Origin: an uncultured Kangiellaceae bacterium
GTDB taxonomy: Bacteria > Pseudomonadota > Gammaproteobacteria > Enterobacterales > Kangiellaceae
DNA length: 37,357 bases
Direction of reading: 5' to 3'
Assembly: GCA_905479925.1 (NCBI GenBank)
Contig: CAJQOL010000064.1
Location: forward strand, 1 to 37,357
This document shows positions 1-8,675 of this stretch, piece after piece. The notes below the pieces were generated by a model. It was not told the origin of the DNA and ran no database searches. It was given only the letters and a program-made list of their open reading frames with translations. How positions within the stretch are numbered: position 1 is the first letter of the stretch; each line of letters starts with the position of its first letter. A program made the translations under genes and the position numbers.

Positions 1-699
1 ATTGAAGCGAAAAAACAAAAACAACATGCAATAACTTTGCAGCAAGCCTGCGAGCGGCTGGGCAAATATTTCCCAAAGCAAATGGTCAATCAAATCATCA
101 CTAACAGCGATGAGAATCAGCTTGTTGCAGAACGAAAACAAATCAGTATTTTGTTCGCTGATTTAGCCGGCTTTACATCAGTCTCTGACCGGTTTGAACC
201 CGAAGCTATTCGCGATATTCTCAATAGTTTTCTTGGAAAAATGGGTGAACTGATCGAGCAGCATGATGGCATACTAAATGAAATTCTTGGTGATGGATTA
301 GTTGTTCTGTTTGGCGCGTTAGATAATATGAGTAAAGCCGACCAAGCTAAAAATGCCGCAAGCTTAGCGCTTAAAATGCAGCAAGCTATGGAAGACCTTT
401 CGAGTCAATGGCTAGACGCAGGATTCGACCATAACGTTAAGTTACGGATAGGTGTCCACCAAGACTTTGCTACTGTCGGTAACTTTGGCTCAAGCGAGAT
501 TGTCGCTTTTAGAGCGGTAGGTAGTGGCGTTAACTTCGCAGCACGATTAGAAGGATTTGCACTTCCTGGAGAGGTAGCGGTAAGCTATCCTATCTATGCC
601 CAATGTCGTGAAATGTTTACCTTCTCCGAGTTAGAAGAAGTTCAGTTCAAAGGGTTTAATCACGCCCACCGCGTTTGTAAATTATTGTCTAGTAATTAG
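1..699 (+). CDS. Class III adenylate/guanylate cyclase, catalytic domain (5' truncated by window)
   Basis: Converts ATP (or GTP) to the 3',5'-cyclic nucleotide. The reading frame is open from base 1, so the N-terminal sensor lies outside the window. What remains is a short charged linker, a helical stretch ending LGKYFPKQMVNQI, and a full cyclase homology domain. Visible motifs are FADLAGFT (about 160-185; first metal Asp), LGDGLVVLFG (about 286-315; second metal Asp) and VNFAARLEGFA (about 530-562; the Asn/Arg pair that stabilises the transition state). Since these are present, the domain should be active. The substrate-selecting residues were not resolved, so ATP versus GTP is open; most bacterial members make cAMP. 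It runs convergently with the dbpA-like helicase gene, with 71 bases between. An in-frame TTG at 37 is very unlikely to be the true start. Confidence 0.9.
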   Translation: MEAKKQKQHAITLQQACERLGKYFPKQMVNQIITNSDENQLVAERKQISILFADLAGFTSVSDRFEPEAIRDILNSFLGKMGELIEQHDGILNEILGDGLVVLFGALDNMSKADQAKNAASLALKMQQAMEDLSSQWLDAGFDHNVKLRIGVHQDFATVGNFGSSEIVAFRAVGSGVNFAARLEGFALPGEVAVSYPIYAQCREMFTFSELEEVQFKGFNHAHRVCKLLSSN

Positions 700-770
700 C
701 TTTGTCTTTGCTAACCGTTCTGAGTAGTTTGTGTAGTCTTTCAAAATCTCAAGAGACAGTGTAACCTCAT

Positions 771-2177
771 CTACAACCGCATATACCGTGCTTTAAAGCT
801 CTTACCTTTTAACTTACCTGTAGTAATTTTTCGTAAAGCTAAATCCGCCACCTTGCGGTCAACGGCTACGTAAGCTTTTAGATCAAATATTTGAATTTTT
901 CCTATCTGGTCGCCAGTCAGTTCGCTTTTTCCAGAACTTTTCGACTTAGCAGTTAGCGCGCCTAAGATATCACCGGGTCTCACTTTTTGTTTACGACCTC
1001 CATCTATTTGTAGTGTCGCCATAGTTGGTTTTGCCAGTCGTTTTTCTAAATAGGCATCTCCCGGTAATTCTTCAAAGGAAATAGACTGCTTTAGATAATC
1101 TTCCAACTTAATAATTAAATGAATTTCATTTTCCGCAACAATAGAACAGGCTATCCCCTGACTACCTGCCCGTCCGGTTCGACCGATTCTATGCACATGA
1201 ACTTCTGGGTCTCTAGACAATTGATAATTGATTACGGCGTCGAGCTTTTCGATATCCAGTCCGCGCGCAGCAACGTCGGTAGCAACTAAAACAGATATGC
1301 TCTTATTAGCAAACATAGTAAGCGTTTGGTCGCGCTCTCTCTGCTCAAGGTCACCATGCAGAGCTGCACAACTAACGCCAAAACTTACTAACTGGTCGGC
1401 TACGGATTGAGTTTCAACCTTGGTGGTACAGAAAATAACGCTGGATTGAGGTTGGTACATAGCCAATAATTTTCGCACCGCATCCAGTCGTTGCTTTCCC
1501 GTTGCTACTTGATAAAAATGCTGGTCGATACTCGATTCATCGTGAGTCGAAACCACCTTAACGGTTTCTGGATTTTTCATGATCGACTGAGTTATTGGTT
1601 TTATTTGGTCGGGAAAAGTTGCACTAAAAAGAAGCGTTTGTCTTTGTTTTGGACATAACGAAAAAATTAAATCCAATGCTGACTGAAAGCCCATTTCTAA
1701 CATTCTGTCGGCTTCATCTAAAACAAGCGTATTAAGGTTGTCTAAGTTGAGTCTTCCGCGATTTAGGTGATCTTCAATACGGCCTGGCGTACCAACAATG
1801 ATATGCGCTCCATGTTCGAGGGAGCCTATTTGAGGGCCCATAGGAACACCACCGCATAGAGTTAACACTTTTACATTATGCACCGCACGCGCCAAACGCC
1901 TAATTTCTTTTGAAACTTGATCAGCTAATTCACGGGTTGGACACAGAACTAACGACTGTACCCTAAAACGTTTTACACTAAGGTTGCTTAATAGTCCCAA
2001 CGCAAACGCGGCGGTTTTACCAGAGCCTGTTTTTCCTTGAGCAACAACATCTTTGCCAGATAATATCAAAGGCAAGCTCTGCTCTTGAATTGGAGTCATC
2101 TCGTTATAACCTAAAGTCGCCAAATTTTCGAGTAATGGCTGGCTCAAACTTAGTTTAGAAAAATTATTGTTAGACAC
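771..2177 (-). CDS. dbpA: ATP-dependent RNA helicase DbpA
   Basis: DEAD-box helicase that acts in 50S ribosomal subunit assembly by recognising the peptidyl-transferase-centre region of 23S rRNA. The order is the Q-motif (MTPIQ), Walker A GKTGSGKT, PTRELADQV, DEADRM, SAT, then the helicase C lobe with ATDVAARGLD and HRIGRTGRAG. A C-terminal domain (about the last 75 residues; RPGDILGALT, IGKIQIFDLKAYVAV, GKLKGKSFKAR) is the DbpA RNA-binding module, which separates it from RhlB, RhlE, SrmB and CsdA. Similarity to E. coli DbpA is collinear over the whole length. The frame extends to a TTG at 2183, but GTG at 2177 lies 7 bases after AGAAAGG and is the better start (about 468 aa). It lies downstream of envC; gammaproteobacteria more often have a carboxyl-terminal protease there. 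Confidence 0.93.
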   Translation of the reverse strand: MSNNNFSKLSLSQPLLENLATLGYNEMTPIQEQSLPLILSGKDVVAQGKTGSGKTAAFALGLLSNLSVKRFRVQSLVLCPTRELADQVSKEIRRLARAVHNVKVLTLCGGVPMGPQIGSLEHGAHIIVGTPGRIEDHLNRGRLNLDNLNTLVLDEADRMLEMGFQSALDLIFSLCPKQRQTLLFSATFPDQIKPITQSIMKNPETVKVVSTHDESSIDQHFYQVATGKQRLDAVRKLLAMYQPQSSVIFCTTKVETQSVADQLVSFGVSCAALHGDLEQRERDQTLTMFANKSISVLVATDVAARGLDIEKLDAVINYQLSRDPEVHVHRIGRTGRAGSQGIACSIVAENEIHLIIKLEDYLKQSISFEELPGDAYLEKRLAKPTMATLQIDGGRKQKVRPGDILGALTAKSKSSGKSELTGDQIGKIQIFDLKAYVAVDRKVADLALRKITTGKLKGKSFKARYMRL

Positions 2178-2217
2178 TGGCAAGCCTTTCTTAAAGGGTT
2201 AATGATAGAGTTTAGAT

Positions 2218-2245
2218 GCTATAACGCTGCAAGCGGCATTATAGC
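2218..2245. other. Bulged inverted repeat between envC and dbpA
   Basis: GCTATAA at 2218-2224 pairs with TTATAGC at 2239-2245, and an inner CGC/GCG pair extends the stem past a three-base bulge. No T-run follows on either strand, so it is not a clear terminator. It could be an mRNA processing or stability hairpin between the two genes, or a protein-binding site. Function unknown. Confidence 0.35.
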
Positions 2246-2275
2246 AGAATTCGGTTTTCAATGAGGGTAGCTGGT

Positions 2276-3427
2276 TTAACGAAACCAGCGTTTAGGATTA
2301 ATCGGTTTGCCTTGATGGCGTAATTCGAAATATAACGCTGGTTGGTTTTGGCCACCACTTTGTCCTAATGTAGCAATCGCTTCATCGGCTTCGACCCAGT
2401 CGCCAACCTCTTTGTAAAGCGCTTGGTTATAACCGTATAGGCTCATATAACCTTTACCATGGTCGATAATCAGTAATAATCCAAAACCTCTAAGCCAATC
2501 GGCGTAAACGACTCGGCCGTGATGAATGGCGTTAATTTCATTACCTTCTTTACCACTTATCAAAATACCACTGCTACGCTGCCCGTTATAACGGCTACCA
2601 TAGCTTCTTAATGTTTTACCCTTAGTTGGCCAAATAAGACGTCCCTTAATACTTTTAAGCCCTTCTAATGGTTGTGAGAAATCCATTTGTTCAATAGTTT
2701 CTCTCACTGAATCAATTAATTGTTGTAATTCTTGCGCGCTAATTTCAAGCTCCGTCAGCCGTTCGCTATTGCTTTCAATTTCTTTTCCTAGTCGGTCGAC
2801 AATTTCTTTACGTTTACGTTTTAACGAATTTAGCTGCTTAGTTTCTGTTTCTTTGGATTTTTTAAGAACCTCTAACTCTCTGATCTCTGTTTGAATCGCT
2901 AGGTCAATATTTTTAAGCTCGTTCAAGGTTGCCTGCAGCTGATTAACTTGTTCGGTCCGAGCCTTATTCATATAGTCATAATAGACTAGCATTCTTCCTA
3001 GCTCGTCGGGGTCCTGCTGATTAAGCAACAGTTTTATGTATTCTTGCTTCCCGTTCATATAGGCAGATCGCAACTGCTCCGCCAATGCCTCTTTCTGTGA
3101 TGTTTTCTCTTGATCTAAAGTACGCTGTTTTTTTCTAAGTTTAGTTAGCGCTCTGTTCTTATTGGCAAGCTGACTTATCGTGGCCCGCAATATCTTAGAA
3201 GCGGTTGCGATTTGTTTTTCCGAGCGACGAAGCTTTTTTAACGCGCTAGACTGCTGATTGCGCTTATTGGACAGGGTCGATTGAAGTGTTTCTATCTTTT
3301 CTTGAAGCTGCTTAAGTTCCGCTTTAGCAGCTTGTTTTTCGCGTTCTGCATCGGTTTCTTCTCCGAAGCACAAATGACTCCAGGACAAAAATAAACCGCA
3401 CAATAGAAGAACGCCTATTTTATTCAA
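2276..3427 (-). CDS. envC: Murein hydrolase activator EnvC (degenerate LytM/M23 factor)
   Basis: Periplasmic divisome protein that activates the septal amidases AmiA and AmiB, working with FtsEX. A signal peptide covers residues 1-22 (hydrophobic LLLCGLFLSWSHL). A long coiled coil, rich in K, E, Q and L, runs from about 25 to 260. The C-terminal LytM fold spans about 265-383. The zinc ligands of active M23 peptidases are lost: SSGILISG stands where the HxxxD motif would be, SLYGYN replaces YxH, and LYFELR replaces HLHFE. This is exactly the E. coli EnvC pattern, so it is an activator, not a peptidase. At 383 aa it is slightly shorter than the E. coli protein (about 420). It starts 49 bases after gpmI, as in many gammaproteobacteria, and is probably co-transcribed with it. 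Confidence 0.93.
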   Translation of the reverse strand: MNKIGVLLLCGLFLSWSHLCFGEETDAEREKQAAKAELKQLQEKIETLQSTLSNKRNQQSSALKKLRRSEKQIATASKILRATISQLANKNRALTKLRKKQRTLDQEKTSQKEALAEQLRSAYMNGKQEYIKLLLNQQDPDELGRMLVYYDYMNKARTEQVNQLQATLNELKNIDLAIQTEIRELEVLKKSKETETKQLNSLKRKRKEIVDRLGKEIESNSERLTELEISAQELQQLIDSVRETIEQMDFSQPLEGLKSIKGRLIWPTKGKTLRSYGSRYNGQRSSGILISGKEGNEINAIHHGRVVYADWLRGFGLLLIIDHGKGYMSLYGYNQALYKEVGDWVEADEAIATLGQSGGQNQPALYFELRHQGKPINPKRWFR

Positions 3428-3476
3428 AAAGCGTCCTTCCTTTTAACTTGAACATAATTGGAACGAATTATTGCCA

Positions 3477-4997
3477 CTAGTCCAAGATTTCCATTAACGG
3501 TTTTCCGGTCATTTCTTTGGGTATTGGTAGGTCTGCAATTGCTAACAAGCTAGGAGCAACATCAGACAAAACGCCGCGCTCAGTCGTTGGCTTTGCATTT
3601 CTTCCAACATAAATAAACGGAACTAAGAAATTAGTATGCGCGGTATGAGGCTGGCCGGTTTCATGGTCACTCATTTTTTCAGCGTTGCCGTGATCCGCAG
3701 TTATCATTGCTTCCCCACCGTTAGCTTGTAAACAATTAACTAACCGTTCCAAGCACTTATCAAGTGCTTCAATTGCCTTTACGGTCGCGTCAAAATTACC
3801 AGTATGACCAACCATATCTGGGTTAGCGAAATTACACATGATAAAGTCATACTTACCAGACTCGATAGCCGCAATAAACTTATCCGTTAACAAAGGTGCA
3901 TTCATTTCAGGTTGTAGGTCATAAGTGGCAACCTGCGGCGACGGGATCAGTTCCCTATCTTCACCTTCAAAAGGTTTTTCGACACCACCAGAAAAAAAGA
4001 AAGTAACATGCGCATATTTTTCAGTTTCTGCAATTCTTAGCTGCGTTTTACCTAAATCCTGAAGATGCTCACCAAGTACTTTAGGTAATCGCATTGGCTG
4101 GTAGGCACAGGATGTTTTGATGCTGTCGGCGTACTGAGTCAACATAACATAATCTGACAAGGGCAACTTTTGCTCTCGCGGAAACCCATCAAAATCTGGA
4201 TCGACAAACGCTTTGGTAATTTCTCTAGCTCGATCTGCTCGATAATTCATAAAAATCACCGAATCGTCAGGTTGGATAACGGCTTTTTCACCGATTAGAG
4301 TGGGTTTTACAAATTCATCATTTTCATCGCGTTGATAAGCTTCGTTCAAAGCGTCGGTTGCATTTTCAAAGTGAAACGCACCGCTTTCAGCATTGGTTAG
4401 CATTTGATAAGCCTGCTCAACTCGGTCCCACCGCTGATCCCTGTCCATTGCGTAGTAACGACCTACAATACTTGCAATACGGCCAGCCCCTAGAGAGTCA
4501 ATTTGGTCGATATATTGTTGGGCACTTCTAGGTGGAGTATCTCTACCATCTAAAAACGCATGCAGATAAACTTTGTTTGCGCCTTTGTCCTTAGCTAGTT
4601 TCATAGCGGCTTTGATGTGGTCAATATGACTATGTACGCCACCGTCTGATAACAGTCCCATAATATGAACAGCGTGGTTTCCTGAAACGGCTTTATCGAT
4701 AGCAGCTCCAATGACTGGGTTGGTTTGAAACTCCCCATCACTGATAGCTTTACTAATACGACTAAAATCCTGATAAACAACTCGTCCAGAGCCCAGGTTA
4801 AGGTGACCAACTTCCGAATTACCCATTTGTTGATCGGGTAATCCAACGTCGGTTCCAGAACCTGATATTAAAGTCCGTGGATATTCACTCCACAAACGAT
4901 CCCATGTTGGTGTTTTGGCTGCCATGATGGCATTAGAGTCAGGTGATTCACTATATCCCCAGCCATCAAGAATTATAAGCGCTTTAGTCTTTTTCAT
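3477..4997 (-). CDS. gpmI: 2,3-bisphosphoglycerate-independent phosphoglycerate mutase
   Basis: Interconverts 3- and 2-phosphoglycerate in glycolysis and gluconeogenesis in the cytoplasm, using two Mn2+ ions and a phosphoserine intermediate. At 506 aa it has the usual length. Metal-binding [11 protein letters not shown] sits at the N-terminus (Asp11). The catalytic Ser61 is in [13 protein letters not shown]. Further metal sites are [11 protein letters not shown] and [11 protein letters not shown] near the C-terminus. It is the first gene of a probable gpmI-envC unit. A consensus -10 (TATAAT) lies 38 bases upstream. The Shine-Dalgarno sequence is weak (AAAGTAAATGAT before ATG). No cofactor-dependent GpmA appears in the window. 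Confidence 0.97.
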   Translation of the reverse strand: MKKTKALIILDGWGYSESPDSNAIMAAKTPTWDRLWSEYPRTLISGSGTDVGLPDQQMGNSEVGHLNLGSGRVVYQDFSRISKAISDGEFQTNPVIGAAIDKAVSGNHAVHIMGLLSDGGVHSHIDHIKAAMKLAKDKGANKVYLHAFLDGRDTPPRSAQQYIDQIDSLGAGRIASIVGRYYAMDRDQRWDRVEQAYQMLTNAESGAFHFENATDALNEAYQRDENDEFVKPTLIGEKAVIQPDDSVIFMNYRADRAREITKAFVDPDFDGFPREQKLPLSDYVMLTQYADSIKTSCAYQPMRLPKVLGEHLQDLGKTQLRIAETEKYAHVTFFFSGGVEKPFEGEDRELIPSPQVATYDLQPEMNAPLLTDKFIAAIESGKYDFIMCNFANPDMVGHTGNFDATVKAIEALDKCLERLVNCLQANGGEAMITADHGNAEKMSDHETGQPHTAHTNFLVPFIYVGRNAKPTTERGVLSDVAPSLLAIADLPIPKEMTGKPLMEILD

Positions 4998-5034
4998 ATC
5001 ATTTACTTTGTTGCTGTTCAGTATCTGGTGACGA

Positions 5035-5040
5035 ATTATA
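5035..5040 (-). promoter_or_regulatory. Probable -10 box of the gpmI promoter
   Basis: A perfect TATAAT (ATTATA on the plus strand) would start transcription near 5028 and give a leader of about 31 bases before the gpmI ATG. No good -35 is seen at 16-18 bases (best TATACC), so a helper factor or another signal may be needed. Confidence 0.45.
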
Positions 5041-5189
5041 CAGCTGCAATGGAGCGGGGTATAGGATGGATTACATTAGAAGCACAATACAAATGTTTAA
5101 ATTGAACCTGCGCGACACTGGTGAATAGTGCCACAACATTGCAGAATCAATCTGTTTTGTCGGTCAACTGAAAAACAGTAAGAAATCTA

Positions 5190-7094
5190 TTACTCAAAAC
5201 TAAACTCAAATCCAAAACCGTCTGCTTGTGCTTCACTTTTAAAATGAATATGTACTTCGGTTCTAGAAGGCATCAGCTCATCTAAAGCATCGCTACTTAA
5301 ATAACTGTTTGCAGGGAAGGTTTTTACAGCAACGGTTTCGCTATTGGTATTAGTAAAGGTAATCTTTATTGTCGGATAAGGCTGGTCAAAATCAGCTTCG
5401 TTAACCAGTAACACCTTGACATCTAGCATGTCCTCTTGGTTTTCATCCGGCGCAACTTGTCGTTGTAATAATCTAATTTTTGAAACATCTCGTCTAGCTT
5501 TCAAATCACAGGGCAAAAAGCCGCAGACCGCTTTAATACTGCTTCCCCAGGTACTACTCCAAGCCAGCGTTTGCCGATTACTCCAGATTTGCTGGAAACC
5601 TATAACTAACAGAATTAACAAGCTTAAACCTATTAATTTTCCCTTAATACCTGAATTTGACTCGTTCACAATTTCATCAAACTCATCTAAAGGATCGGGA
5701 GAAGCGTCGGTTTCTGCCATTTGGTCAGTCAGTTGTGTTGATAGCTCATCGGAGAAATCATCGGCATCGAATTGAGACTCATCGAGCTCATCATAAGAGT
5801 CGACATCAAAAGAATCGGCATCGTCGGCATCAAATCTTTCTGATTCAATGTCAGCGGTTTCAAATTCGTCAGCCTCAAATTCGTCTGCTGAAAAATCGCC
5901 TCCTGAAGAATCATCATCACCTAATTCGTTCGACTCTGGCTCAATTGAATCTTGAGTATCTTCGGTAACGATTGTTTCATCTATTATGGGGTCTGTTTCT
6001 AACCGGCTTTCATTGCTATTGTCATCAGAGGTAACAATAGACTCAGAGTCGTCGAGGTCAAGAAGCGCATCATCTAACAAGCTATCGATTGATGGATCGT
6101 CAATGTCCGTGGCATCAACTGAAGACATCTCTTGTTCAGGTTGCTGCTGAGCAGAACCTTCAGTTCTTTCGTCTGCTGTATCTATAGAAGATTCATCCGC
6201 TTCATTGATTACGGCATGATCGAGACCTTGATCTGATATTTGGGGCTCATTTCGATCACTATCACTATCACTAGCTATTTGAGAAATTTGCTCGGCTTCG
6301 TCAAGCATCATACTCGGCTCCGGCAGAAGCTGAGAATCTGATGAATGCTCATCTCTAGTATTGCCCCAGTCTTCCTCCGACGCTTCATTTACAAGGTCTA
6401 ACGAGGCTAACGGGTCTTCTTCTAAGCCAATCTCATCCGATTTAGCCGCTTCTGGCTCTTTTTCTGTTAGCTCTTTTTCTACCTCTTCGGTTTCTGCCTC
6501 TTGCTCGGCATTCATGTCCGAAACGTCATTAGATTTTTGATCGTCTGCAACAGTCGCTATAGATTCAAAGTCTAGCTGTTCATGGTGACTTTCAGGCTTC
6601 TCTGGTTCGGGCAATGACCACTCTGGTTCCGCTATGTCACTTTTTTCCTCAACTTCATCAAGTTGGCTTTTACTCTCTTCAGAGGCCAATGAGTCAGGGT
6701 TAAAATCGGGAAGCACTTCAAACTTCTGCGGCTCCTCCGAGCTAAGATTATCGTTCTCCGCTAAAGAGGATTTTTGCTGTTCGGGTTTATGTTCGTTTTT
6801 TGGTGACGGTTCGGTATTTGGTGAGGATTCATTATTTGGTGACAATTCGGCTTCCGAAGCTTGTTTATCTGCGTCGGATGAAGGTGGTTGGGATAGGGCC
6901 TGTTGCACGGGTGCTTGGTCACTACTATTGTCTGTAGGATGATTCTTAGGTTCAAGCATGTAATCAGTCGCTTGAAAAATAGCAAGACAAGCACCACATC
7001 GGACTTTACCCTTCGCCATTGATAGCAAAGAATCGGTAACCTTGAATGCGGTACTACAAGTGGGGCAGCGAGTATACAGTGTATTATTATTCAC
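5190..7094 (-). CDS. Zinc-ribbon, DUF3426 single-pass membrane protein with a very long acidic region
   Basis: Family function is unknown. Residues 1-45 form an MJ0042/zinc_ribbon_5-type finger with ligands C10, C13, C33 and C36 (CPTC...CGAC). Residues about 45-480 are low-complexity and very rich in Asp, Glu and Ser (for example ADEFEADEFETAD), predicted disordered. One transmembrane helix lies at about 487-503 (LIGLSLLILLVIGF), followed by a DUF3426 C-terminal domain of about 130 residues containing a CGFLPC pair. At 634 aa it is well above the 250-400 aa I expect for this family; the excess is all in the acidic linker. The start is GTG with GGAGTG ten bases upstream. It lies 83 bases after prmA, and the prmA-DUF3426 pairing is also known in Pseudomonas. 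By topology the finger and acidic arm are cytoplasmic and the DUF3426 domain periplasmic (inference). Confidence 0.85.
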   Translation of the reverse strand: MNNNTLYTRCPTCSTAFKVTDSLLSMAKGKVRCGACLAIFQATDYMLEPKNHPTDNSSDQAPVQQALSQPPSSDADKQASEAELSPNNESSPNTEPSPKNEHKPEQQKSSLAENDNLSSEEPQKFEVLPDFNPDSLASEESKSQLDEVEEKSDIAEPEWSLPEPEKPESHHEQLDFESIATVADDQKSNDVSDMNAEQEAETEEVEKELTEKEPEAAKSDEIGLEEDPLASLDLVNEASEEDWGNTRDEHSSDSQLLPEPSMMLDEAEQISQIASDSDSDRNEPQISDQGLDHAVINEADESSIDTADERTEGSAQQQPEQEMSSVDATDIDDPSIDSLLDDALLDLDDSESIVTSDDNSNESRLETDPIIDETIVTEDTQDSIEPESNELGDDDSSGGDFSADEFEADEFETADIESERFDADDADSFDVDSYDELDESQFDADDFSDELSTQLTDQMAETDASPDPLDEFDEIVNESNSGIKGKLIGLSLLILLVIGFQQIWSNRQTLAWSSTWGSSIKAVCGFLPCDLKARRDVSKIRLLQRQVAPDENQEDMLDVKVLLVNEADFDQPYPTIKITFTNTNSETVAVKTFPANSYLSSDALDELMPSRTEVHIHFKSEAQADGFGFEFSFE

Positions 7095-7177
7095 TTTTAT
7101 GGGTCACTCCAATAATCACTTTTTTATTATCTACCTGTCGGATATCCTTCCAACCGTTTGTTCATTTTTCTAGCTTT

Positions 7178-8062
7178 CTATTTCTTTTTAGTACCCGACA
7201 ACCGAGTCCACTCTTCTTGAAAAATAGCGGGCTCCATTTCGAACCACTCGGTATATGCATGACGGGTCAATTCTGCCTGACTCTCTAAAATCCCTGATAA
7301 TGCTATGATTCCGTCGTTTTTGCAATGGCCAGCTATTTCAGAGGATAACTCAACCAAAGGGCCAGCTAGGATATTAGCCACTACGACCTCGGTCGATAAG
7401 CCTTTAATCGCCTTAGGATAATCGACCACGAGTCTTTCATCAAATACTTGATTTCGTTTGGCATTTTCTTGGGTTGCCAAAATTGCCTGCGGGTCAATAT
7501 CAACCGCATAAACCTTACTGGCACCTAGTTTAAGCGCAGCAATAGCTAAAATGCCTGAACCACAACCATAATCAATTACCGTTTTGCCTTCTAGCTCTGC
7601 GCCATCTAACCACTCAAGACATAATGCGGTAGTTGGATGGGTACCGGTTCCAAAGGCTAACCCCGGATCAAGCATCACGTTCACTGCGGTTTCATCTGGT
7701 ACCGGTTTCCAACTAGGGCAAATCCAGAGTTTTTCGCCAAACTTCATCGGCTCAAAGCGGTCCATCCATTCCCTTTCCCAATCTTTATCTTCCAATTGCT
7801 CAAACTTAGAGCCTTTGGTTTTTGAATAGAGTGAATGATTTTGCCAGCCTTTTAAGAATGCCTGAGTATCGATACTTGCTTCAAAAAGAAACATCATTTC
7901 TACTTCTTTCCAGAGCGGCGTTTCGCCGGGGGCGGGCTCTAAAATTGGAACATCTTTAGCGTCCATCAAGGTCACCGAAAGCGCGCCTAATTCGAGCATA
8001 CTGTCACCAACTGCATCGACCTGTTCCTCAGCGGTTGTTAAGCGTAGTTGTAACCACGGCAT
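7178..8062 (-). CDS. prmA: Ribosomal protein L11 methyltransferase
   Basis: SAM-dependent enzyme that trimethylates lysines and the N-terminus of ribosomal protein L11. The 294 residues match the family length. An N-terminal L11-recognition domain (about 1-60, starting MPWLQLRL) precedes a linker with EREWMDRFEPMKFG. The class I Rossmann fold has LDPGLAFGTGTHPTT (131-145), the SAM loop VIDYGCGSGILA (162-173), the acidic VYAVDIDP after strand 2, and VVVANILAGPL as the catalytic NxxxxxL-type motif. AAGAAGGG eight bases before ATG is a good ribosome binding site. It is followed by the DUF3426 gene and is probably co-transcribed with it. Confidence 0.96.
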   Translation of the reverse strand: MPWLQLRLTTAEEQVDAVGDSMLELGALSVTLMDAKDVPILEPAPGETPLWKEVEMMFLFEASIDTQAFLKGWQNHSLYSKTKGSKFEQLEDKDWEREWMDRFEPMKFGEKLWICPSWKPVPDETAVNVMLDPGLAFGTGTHPTTALCLEWLDGAELEGKTVIDYGCGSGILAIAALKLGASKVYAVDIDPQAILATQENAKRNQVFDERLVVDYPKAIKGLSTEVVVANILAGPLVELSSEIAGHCKNDGIIALSGILESQAELTRHAYTEWFEMEPAIFQEEWTRLSGTKKK

Positions 8063-8152
8063 ATTCTAAACCCTTCTTGTTATCTTTAGCGCCGGCATAA
8101 TCTAGCCAATCGCGGTAATTTTCCGTTGCGTTGCATTTCTGCAAGCTCTCAA

Positions 8153-8557
8153 CTATTTAAGACTATCTAATAAGTGTCCAAGTGAGCGCGACAATTGTTG
8201 TTGTTGATTACTGGTGAGCATTTTTAGTTTTTTCTGCCAAAACTCAGCCACATCTTGTTCCGCTTGTTTTAAAGCCTTTATGCCTTTTTGCGTTGGCACA
8301 ATCCAGCGTTGTCTAGCATCTTCTTTTGATACTGCCCGAATAACCAATGCTCGCTTTTGCAAGTCATCGACAATTTTAGAAACGGTAGGAAGAGCCACTT
8401 GCTGTTGGCTAGCAATATCTTTGAGAGTAACGGGATTCATTTGATGCACCATTCGAAGAACGCTCAGTTTAGCGGCAGACAATTGCTGAGGCGTGTCTTT
8501 TTGCTCAATCTGTCTCAATTTACGAGATAACTTATCAAGCTGCTGGTGTAGTTGCAT
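8153..8557 (-). CDS. MarR-family transcriptional regulator
   Basis: Small dimeric winged-helix repressor of 134 aa. Helix 1 is the dimerisation helix (LHQQLDKLSRKLRQIEQ). The wHTH spans about residues 25-95: LSVLRMVHQMNPVTLKDIASQQQVALPTVSKIVDDLQKRALVIRAV in segments, then the wing SKEDARQRWIVPTQKGIKAL. The C-terminal helices complete the dimer interface. The ligand and targets cannot be read from the sequence, and there is no adjacent transporter or enzyme that would be an obvious target. Its own promoter carries an inverted repeat between -35 and -10, which suggests autorepression. Confidence 0.88.
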   Translation of the reverse strand: MQLHQQLDKLSRKLRQIEQKDTPQQLSAAKLSVLRMVHQMNPVTLKDIASQQQVALPTVSKIVDDLQKRALVIRAVSKEDARQRWIVPTQKGIKALKQAEQDVAEFWQKKLKMLTSNQQQQLSRSLGHLLDSLK

Positions 8558-8584
8558 TGGGACCCAAGGTCAAACTTTCACTAT

Positions 8585-8620
8585 TTTTTTAAGTATAAAG
8601 TAAGCTAGGCTAACTAACAA
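8585..8620 (-). promoter_or_regulatory. MarR gene promoter with inverted repeat in the spacer
   Basis: On the minus strand TTGTTA (8615-8620) and TATACT (8592-8597) are separated by exactly 17 bases. The spacer holds AGTTAG-c-CTAGCT (8603-8615), an inverted repeat with one mismatch that also touches the -35 edge. A repressor bound there would block RNA polymerase, which fits MarR autoregulation. A separate perfect palindrome, TTGGGACCCAA, lies immediately before the start codon. Confidence 0.55.
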
Positions 8621-8675
8621 ATGGAAATAGAATGGTAAGACAATATGCTACATCAACGATCAATAGGAACTAGTG

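Noticed and set aside
5152-5178. Hairpin CTGTTTT/AAAACAG downstream of the DUF3426 gene as a terminator
   Set aside because: The stem is AT-rich, the loop is 13 bases and no T-run follows, so it is not convincing.
5797-5890. Direct DNA repeats (CAAATTCGTC and similar) as a mobile or CRISPR-like repeat
   Set aside because: They encode the Asp/Glu/Phe-rich linker (ADEFEADEFE) in frame and have no spacers or array structure.
5416-6942. Several plus-strand and shifted frames antisense to the DUF3426 gene
   Set aside because: They are by-products of the repetitive GAT/GAA/TCA codons of the acidic linker; the products are Ser-, His- or Arg-rich nonsense without domains.
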